Below, in pieces: positions 40,172 to 45,186 of a DNA stretch of 45,186 bases. The stretch is from Sphingomonas sp. S2M10 (GTDB taxonomy: Bacteria; Pseudomonadota; Alphaproteobacteria; Sphingomonadales; Sphingomonadaceae), in contig NZ_JAAILI010000028.1 in NCBI RefSeq assembly GCF_012650175.1, positions 1-45,186 of the forward strand, written 5' to 3'. Below the pieces are notes generated by a model. It was not told the DNA's origin, ran no database searches, and saw nothing but the letters and a program-made list of their open reading frames with translations. Position numbers and translations under genes: made by a program. Numbering within the stretch: position 1 is the first letter of the stretch; each line of letters begins with the position of its first letter.

Positions 40172-43152
40172 TGCAACGCCTCCGGTCGCTGCGGCGCGGG
40201 CACCATTGCGACGGGCAGGCCGCCGCGGACGTTGCGCAGCGTCACCAGCTTCACCGGTTCCAGCGCGTTGCCGGCCGCGCCGTCCGAGGTGACGGCCAGC
40301 GCGATGCTGTTGACCCCGCGATGGTTGAGGATGCCTTCCGGCACCGGGAAGATGCGCTGCGGTCCGACATGGGCGATGAACTGCCCCATGTTCCAGCCAT
40401 TGACGAACAGCAGCACGCGGTAGCGGGCGCCGGGCGAGCGCGGCCTGGCCGTGTCGCCGAACGCGACGCCGATCGTGGCGTCCTGGCTTTTGGGCACGTG
40501 GAGCGTGAAGCGACTGCGGTACCAGGTCGTGCCCGGGGCCGCCGGCGTCTCCGTCTTCCAGCCGCGATCGTCGAATCCGGGGAGATGCCAGCCCATCCGC
40601 TCGCCATATTGGCCGCCCGTGTTGGCAACGCCGCGTGCGGGATCGGGCAAACCCTCGCCGCCCTTGCGCCCCTGGATCTTCCAGGCCACCGGCACGGCGA
40701 AGCTCGGTCCCCCGGCCGGTTCGACCGAGGCGAAGACGATTCCCCGTGCCTCCTTGTGAAAGTCGTCGGCGTCGAGATCCCAGTTGTGACCGTTGTTGCG
40801 GACCATCACCGACAGCACATGGGTACCGGGTGCGCGCGCGGCTTCCGGTAGCGTGAACTCGGCGACGCCGGTGGTGATCGGGCGGGGCAGGCCGGCGGGG
40901 ATCTCGTCGCTGCCGACCAGCTTGCCATCGAGGAACAGCTGCAGCATCCCCGCGCCGCCCGCGCCGTAATGGATGCGGATGCGCTTGGCGGCGGTGCTGC
41001 CCTCGAAGCGGCCGCGGTACCAGACATCGCCCTCGTGGAAGCCATAGGCGTCCATCAGCATGTTGGGCACGCCATCGGGCCGCGCGGTGATGCTGGCATA
41101 GGCGCGGTTGTCGATCGCCTGCCAACCGCTGTCGTCGAACTCGGGCGCTGCCTCGGGCGTGCCGGGGGCGGAGACCCAGGTCAGCGCCGGCAGCGTGATC
41201 GGCGCGGGTCCGGGCAGGGGCAGGGTGGCGATGAGACTGCCGGAGGCGGTGCGGGTCGTCGCGACCAGCGCGCCGTTCCAGCGCAGGCTGCGCGTTGCGG
41301 CCGGGACCCAGACTTCGAGGGGCGTCGGCGCCTCGGTGTCGCCGGTGAGGGTGAGCGCGCTGCCTTCCGGCGTCGCGCTGCGGACCAGGGCGGGGCCGCG
41401 CACCAGCAGGTCGCCCATCCGCCAGAAGCGGGCGCCCTCGGCCTCGTCGCCGATCAGCAGGATGCTTTCCGGCCGACCGCCGCCGGTGATCCGCAGCCGG
41501 GTAAGGCCTTGGTGGGCATAAGCGAGCTTCAGATCACCGCGCCCGGCATCGAAGCTGGAGGTCGCGGCGCCCGCCAGCACCTCGACCTTGGGCGCAGAAG
41601 CAAAGCGCAGCACGGTCTCCCCCGGTTCGCCGGCGCGGCCATAGAGCAGCAACAGGTCCCGCCCGTCCTGACGCAGCGCCGCCTGCAGCTCTGAGCTTGA
41701 ATAGACCAGCCGCTGGCCGCCCAGCGTCACGCCCGCCACCAGCCATTTGGCGTCGAAGCCGTTCAGCGCCATCGGCCAGCTATAGCGTCCGTCGGGCAAA
41801 TCGGCGGTGACGGTGAAGCGGTCGTCCGTCTGGCCGTTGGACGGCTTGTGGGTGACGAGCAGGAACCGCGCGTCTCTCTCCGGGCTGCGGTTGTGATAGA
41901 TCTGAATGCGTTCGGACGAAACTGCCACCGGTCCGGCGGGCACCATGCCGGCGAGGTCGGGCACGCTCTGGATCAGTCCGGCGAGCTGCTTCAGCTCCTC
42001 GGCCTTGGGGCGCAACGCGCGCGTTTCGGCGATCGCGGAGCCATAGTCGTAGCTGGTGAACACCACCGGCGCCGGCAGCCAGCCCCAGCTGGTGCCGCCG
42101 AACCCCATGTAGAAGCTCTGGATGCCGATGCCGTTGGCGAGGTTGGTGCCGTAGAACACCCGCTGGAACCGCTTGCCCCGCTGGATCGCGTTGCATTCGT
42201 ATCCGCCGTTCGATCCCCAATAGTCGAACCAGCCGCCGCCGAATTCCGCTAGGAACCCCGGGGTGTTGGGCGAGGCCGAGGCGCCGCCTCGGGCTCCGCC
42301 GGGCCCATAGAAGCCCCAGTCTGGCGCCGCCGAGCCGCGCGTCGGTTTGCCCGCCACGGTACAGGTGCCGCCAGGGTAGCCGTCGAACGCGTAGAGGTCG
42401 TTCGGCCCTTCTACCGTCTTCTCCACCCCGCCGCCTGCCGGCACCCAATAGCCGTTGCGGCCCTGGTCGTTGTGGAACAGCGGCACGGTGATGCCGTCGG
42501 CGCGCGCCTTGGCGGCGAGATGGTCCATATAGCGGCGCTGCGAAGGCGTTGTCAGCGCCAGCTCATTCTCGATCTGGTGGAGGATCACATTACCCGAATG
42601 ACCCTTGCCGTCGCCGTTGATCTGGTGCCGGGCGATGATCGCGTGGACCCGGGTCAGCCACTCATCAGCGGCGGCCATATAGTCGGGATCGTCGGTGCGG
42701 GCGCGGGCGCGCTGGTTGACCAGCCAGCCGGGGAAGCCGCCGCGGGTCAGCTCGGCATTCACATAGGGGCCGGCCCGGGTGATGACGTAGAGGCCCTCCT
42801 CCTCCGCCATGGTCAGCAGCCGGTCGATGTCGCGGATGCCGGAAAAGTCGTAGACCCCGCGCTTCGGGCTGTGGAAGCCCCAGTCGAAATAGAAGGCGAC
42901 GGTGTTGAACCCGCTTGCCTTCATCTTCTGCAGCACGTCGCGCCACAGGTCGGGGGAGGGCAGGCGGAAGGCATGCATCTCGCTCGACCAGATGACGATG
43001 CGCTTGCCGTCGATCTTCAGCGAGCGCGCGTCGAACGACACGCGGCCGAAGGTCTTACCCGGCGCGGCGAGATTGGCGGTGGGCTTCGCTTCCTGCGCGG
43101 CGGCAGGCACTACGGCGATCAGGGTCGCGGCCAGGAGCGCGGTGCGGATCAT
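40168..43152 (-). CDS. GH35 beta-galactosidase, large multidomain, exported
   Basis: 994 residues with a signal peptide (about 1-20, VVPAAAQ). The catalytic (beta/alpha)8 barrel spans about 38-400, with acid/base Glu197 in ILHQIENEL and nucleophile Glu303 in FLAEFGGGWFDYWG. Downstream lie several beta-sandwich domains, including two galactose-binding-like jelly rolls (DVWYRGRFEG and TTWYRSRFTLHVPKS) typical of large fungal-type GH35. It would trim galactose from rhamnogalacturonan-I galactan or arabinogalactan chains in the periplasm. Start and stop codons overlap those of RhaM and the esterase (ATGA each side). Confidence 0.92.
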   Translation of the reverse strand: MIRTALLAATLIAVVPAAAQEAKPTANLAAPGKTFGRVSFDARSLKIDGKRIVIWSSEMHAFRLPSPDLWRDVLQKMKASGFNTVAFYFDWGFHSPKRGVYDFSGIRDIDRLLTMAEEEGLYVITRAGPYVNAELTRGGFPGWLVNQRARARTDDPDYMAAADEWLTRVHAIIARHQINGDGKGHSGNVILHQIENELALTTPSQRRYMDHLAAKARADGITVPLFHNDQGRNGYWVPAGGGVEKTVEGPNDLYAFDGYPGGTCTVAGKPTRGSAAPDWGFYGPGGARGGASASPNTPGFLAEFGGGWFDYWGSNGGYECNAIQRGKRFQRVFYGTNLANGIGIQSFYMGFGGTSWGWLPAPVVFTSYDYGSAIAETRALRPKAEELKQLAGLIQSVPDLAGMVPAGPVAVSSERIQIYHNRSPERDARFLLVTHKPSNGQTDDRFTVTADLPDGRYSWPMALNGFDAKWLVAGVTLGGQRLVYSSSELQAALRQDGRDLLLLYGRAGEPGETVLRFASAPKVEVLAGAATSSFDAGRGDLKLAYAHQGLTRLRITGGGRPESILLIGDEAEGARFWRMGDLLVRGPALVRSATPEGSALTLTGDTEAPTPLEVWVPAATRSLRWNGALVATTRTASGSLIATLPLPGPAPITLPALTWVSAPGTPEAAPEFDDSGWQAIDNRAYASITARPDGVPNMLMDAYGFHEGDVWYRGRFEGSTAAKRIRIHYGAGGAGMLQLFLDGKLVGSDEIPAGLPRPITTGVAEFTLPEAARAPGTHVLSVMVRNNGHNWDLDADDFHKEARGIVFASVEPAGGPSFAVPVAWKIQGRKGGEGLPDPARGVANTGGQYGERMGWHLPGFDDRGWKTETPAAPGTTWYRSRFTLHVPKSQDATIGVAFGDTARPRSPGARYRVLLFVNGWNMGQFIAHVGPQRIFPVPEGILNHRGVNSIALAVTSDGAAGNALEPVKLVTLRNVRGGLPVAMVPAPQRPEALQ

Positions 43153-43463
43153 GGCAGATGGAACACCGGACGGAGCGGCCATTCGAGCGGCTGATTGTCG
43201 GGCGCGACTTCCATCAGCGCAGCCATGTGATCCCACCAGCGGCGCATCACCGGGTGGGACGGCAACTGGTCCATGGTAGCGTCCTCGGTCAGCTTCAGCA
43301 TCGCGAACAGCGCGCCGGTCGCCTCGTCGAGGAAGATCGAATAGTCACGGATACCGGCCTCATGCAGCAGCGCGGCAAGCTCCGGCCAGATCGCGTCGTG
43401 GCGCGCCTTATAGTCCTCGGCCATGCCGGGCTTGAGCTGCATCCGGAACGCATGAACCCGCAT
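43149..43463 (-). CDS. rhaM: L-rhamnose mutarotase
   Basis: 104 residues, the same length as E. coli RhaM. It has the active-site His22 in RHDAIWPEL, DYSIFLDEATGALFAML and RRWWDHMAALMEVAPDNQP, all aligning with the family. It interconverts alpha and beta L-rhamnopyranose in the cytoplasm. Presence in this operon shows that rhamnose is a product of the pathway. GGAGGGG precedes ATG 43463; it is 15 bases after GH28 and overlaps GH35 by 4. Confidence 0.95.
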   Translation of the reverse strand: MRVHAFRMQLKPGMAEDYKARHDAIWPELAALLHEAGIRDYSIFLDEATGALFAMLKLTEDATMDQLPSHPVMRRWWDHMAALMEVAPDNQPLEWPLRPVFHLP

Positions 43464-43478
43464 TACCCCTCCGCGCCA

Positions 43479-44960
43479 CTATGTGGAATTATTATGCAGG
43501 ATATGGTAGCGATGCGGCGCGTCCACGTCAAATCCGATCCTCGTGTCCGCCGCATCGTCGAGCAGGATGGGCGGGCGCGGATCGGTGCCAGTGCGGCGCA
43601 GCGACAGGCGGGTCGCGGCCAGGCGACGCACATGTCGCGCCCAGAGGCCCCAGGCCGGGGTCGGGCCGAACATGCTCGGCTCGGGATAGGCGTCGGCCAG
43701 TTCGGGCGGCGTGGACGGCGGAGCACCGTCCAGCGCGCCGGCGAAGCGCAGGTCGATGTCAGATAGGCGCAGGTCTTCGATGGGGTGTCCGGGAAGGCCC
43801 GCGAAAATCGCGGCGAAGCGCGGATCAATGCCCGAGGCGCTGACCCCGTGGATGCCGATATTCTGCAGTCCGCCGGGGCGCGTTCCCGCCGGACCGCGCA
43901 ATCGGGCGCCGAGACGGAGGAAGATCGGCGCGGTGGTCACCTCGTCCATCACGAGATTCTCGGCCAGCACATCCTCGATCATCCCGCCGTCGACGCTTTC
44001 GATCGCGAGGCCGCGGCTGCGCTCGAAGCGGCAATTGCGGATGCGGATGCGGCGGAAATCGCCATTGCTCTCCGTGCCCAGCTTGATCCGACCGGTTACC
44101 CGGTCGCGATCGGGGGAAAGCTGCTGGGTGCGCGCCTTGGTGCCGTCGAGCAGCGTGCCGAGGTCGTAGCCGGAAACGGTACAGTCCTCGATGGTTACGT
44201 CCTCGCAGGCGGTGCGGCCGAGCGCGAGGCTGGTCTTGAGCACGATCGCGTCGTCATTGGGCGTGTTGACCCGGCACCGCGAAACCTGCGCGCGGCGGAC
44301 GCCGTCCAGGTCGATGCCGTCGCGGTTGCTGTCGATGGTGAGGCCGGTGCAGCTGAGGTCCTCCACCTCGCTCGCAAGGATCGCGAAATGGCCGCCGCGG
44401 AAGATCGTGACGTCCGCGATCGTCACGCGGCGACAGCGGGCGAGGGCGATTGCCTTGTTGCCCTGGCCCCGCATCGCGGCGGCATCCTGCTCCAACCGCG
44501 CGACATCTGCGGCGGTCATCGTCGCCATGGAGAGCGGGCGCTCGCCGCGCTGGGCGCTCCACGGGGTACCGGGGCCGTTGCGCGTGAGGCCGGCGCCGTC
44601 GATCGTCCCGGCACCGAGGATCGCGATGTCTTCGGCATTTTCGGCCCAGATCAGGCTGTTGTGCCAGTGGCTGTGGCCGAAATCCTGGTAGAGCTGCGGT
44701 CCCCGCGCCTCGGGGAGATCATAGGCGCCGTCCGCGCCCGGCATGGCGGCGAGCAGCGTGGCGCCGGCTTCGATGGCAAGCGTGACGCGGGAGGGCAGGC
44801 GCAGCGAGAAGCTGCGGTAGGTGCCGGGCGGGAGCAGCACGATGCCGCCGCCCGCCTGGTGTGCGGCGGCAAGGGCCGCGGCGATGGCTTGGCCGTCGAG
44901 CGCGGTCCCGTCGCCGCGCGCACCATGGTCGCGGACGTCGAGGACGAGGCCGGTGCGCAT
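43479..44960 (-). CDS. GH28 family glycoside hydrolase, probably intracellular
   Basis: 493 residues from ATG 44960, which follows GGGGAGGATCTG. The frame is open to 45065, but that stretch lies within a palindromic repeat. The N-terminus (LDVRDHGARGDGTALDGQAI) is the usual GH28 beta-helix opening. Catalytic acidic motifs are SNRDGIDLDG (Asp214, Asp217) and NTPNDDAIVLKT (Asp236, Asp237), with RIKLGTESNGDFRRIRIRNC, a pattern of rhamnogalacturonan-type members. There is no signal peptide, so it may act on imported oligomers as an exo-galacturonosidase. It is the first gene of the six-gene leftward operon seen here. Confidence 0.88.
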   Translation of the reverse strand: MRTGLVLDVRDHGARGDGTALDGQAIAAALAAAHQAGGGIVLLPPGTYRSFSLRLPSRVTLAIEAGATLLAAMPGADGAYDLPEARGPQLYQDFGHSHWHNSLIWAENAEDIAILGAGTIDGAGLTRNGPGTPWSAQRGERPLSMATMTAADVARLEQDAAAMRGQGNKAIALARCRRVTIADVTIFRGGHFAILASEVEDLSCTGLTIDSNRDGIDLDGVRRAQVSRCRVNTPNDDAIVLKTSLALGRTACEDVTIEDCTVSGYDLGTLLDGTKARTQQLSPDRDRVTGRIKLGTESNGDFRRIRIRNCRFERSRGLAIESVDGGMIEDVLAENLVMDEVTTAPIFLRLGARLRGPAGTRPGGLQNIGIHGVSASGIDPRFAAIFAGLPGHPIEDLRLSDIDLRFAGALDGAPPSTPPELADAYPEPSMFGPTPAWGLWARHVRRLAATRLSLRRTGTDPRPPILLDDAADTRIGFDVDAPHRYHILHNNST

Positions 44961-44961
44961 C

Positions 44962-45094
44962 AGATCCTCCCCGATACGGGGAGGGGGACCGCGCCGAAGG
45001 CGTGGTGGAGGGGAACCTCCACCAGGGGCTCGCGCGTGGAGGGCTCCCTCCACCATGCTGCACATGGTCCCCCTCCCCGTGCCGGGGAGGATCT
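44962..45094. repeat. Composite palindromic repeat upstream of GH28
   Basis: Two perfect inverted pairs nest here: AGATCCTCCCCG (44962-44973) with its complement at 45083-45094, and ACGGGGAGGGGGACC (44976-44990) with its complement at 45066-45080. Between them are further GGTGGAGG/CCTCCACC arms. The inner end supplies the ribosome site of the GH28 gene. The structure is similar to the repeats at 31829-31936 and 35175-35314. Confidence 0.72.
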
Positions 45095-45108
45095 AAGGAA
45101 GGTGCCCA

Positions 45109-45186
45109 TCAACTTCCCGCCGGGCGTTCGCTGCTGGCGGCCAAGCTCGGGGCGAGCGCAAGACTGTCGATAGCGGGCGGGTGGGC
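45109..45186 (-). CDS. Possible C-terminus of an upstream gene (partial)
   Basis: On the minus strand a 25-codon open stretch with GC-rich third positions enters from beyond the window and ends in TGA at 45109-45111, 14 bases before the palindromic repeat. It would encode a C-terminus ending APSLAASSERPAGS. It is too short to assign, and may be the gene preceding GH28 in the operon. Confidence 0.3.
   Translation of the reverse strand, partial: AHPPAIDSLALAPSLAASSERPAGS

Noticed and set aside
1..45186. CRISPR arrays, tRNA genes, insertion sequences
   Set aside because: No regularly spaced identical repeats with unique spacers other than the iterons, no cloverleaf with a TTC-type T-arm noticed, and no transposase motifs seen.

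Overview
The window is GC-rich, densely coded DNA of alphaproteobacterial, most likely sphingomonad, character. The reasons are a TonB-dependent receptor of the sphingomonad/caulobacter type, a GPH-family sugar symporter beside pectin lyases, a small DUF6894-like protein, an RPA-family replication initiator (PF10134 type) with ParA/ParB, and an rRNA-operon-style leader at the left edge. Assignments come from reading motifs by eye; no database search was run.

Left part (1-9.9 kb). The first ~160 bases look like the promoter and boxA leader of an rRNA operon that runs out of the window to the left. A trans-4-hydroxyproline catabolic set follows: an FAD-dependent D-amino-acid (D-hydroxyproline) dehydrogenase, a GntR/FCD regulator, a two-cysteine proline racemase-family epimerase and a DHDPS-family deaminase, with a shared GTATAC-centred motif in the promoter regions of the two enzyme units. 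Next come an Mfd-like repair helicase, a small secreted hypothetical, a frameshifted M20 peptidase and a small DUF6894-like gene.

Centre (9.9-22.4 kb). A first pectin block holds a periplasmic oligogalacturonate lyase (PL22), a GPH-type symporter and a Tat-exported PL26-like exo-rhamnogalacturonan lyase. It abuts a replicon core transcribed leftward: parA, parB, three 16-bp palindromes (putative parS), repA, then five ~22-bp-phased iterons plus one inverted copy. A Phd/RelE-type toxin-antitoxin pair, an orphan LuxR-type HTH protein, a second GntR/FCD regulator and a gluconokinase follow. An rRNA leader within 16 kb of a plasmid-type rep/par module suggests a chromid (secondary chromosome) or an integrated plasmid; this is inference.

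Right part (22.5-45.2 kb). A 1009-residue secreted protein (tandem beta-helix plus SMP-30/gluconolactonase-like propeller) is followed by a TonB-dependent receptor. Then comes a TetR-controlled RND efflux cluster (TetR, an AhpD-like protein without its cysteines, membrane-fusion protein, RND pump, outer-membrane factor), with three matching TetR operators and a large palindromic repeat in each of the two main gene gaps. The last block is a tight leftward operon: GH28, L-rhamnose mutarotase, GH35 beta-galactosidase, alpha/beta-hydrolase esterase, GH105 and an MFS transporter.

Taken together, the two carbohydrate blocks and the central receptor would degrade rhamnogalacturonan-I and homogalacturonan fragments: backbone cleavage (PL26, GH28), unsaturated-end removal (PL22, GH105), galactan side chains (GH35), deacetylation (esterase), rhamnose anomer exchange (RhaM) and uptake (TonB receptor, GPH and MFS transporters).
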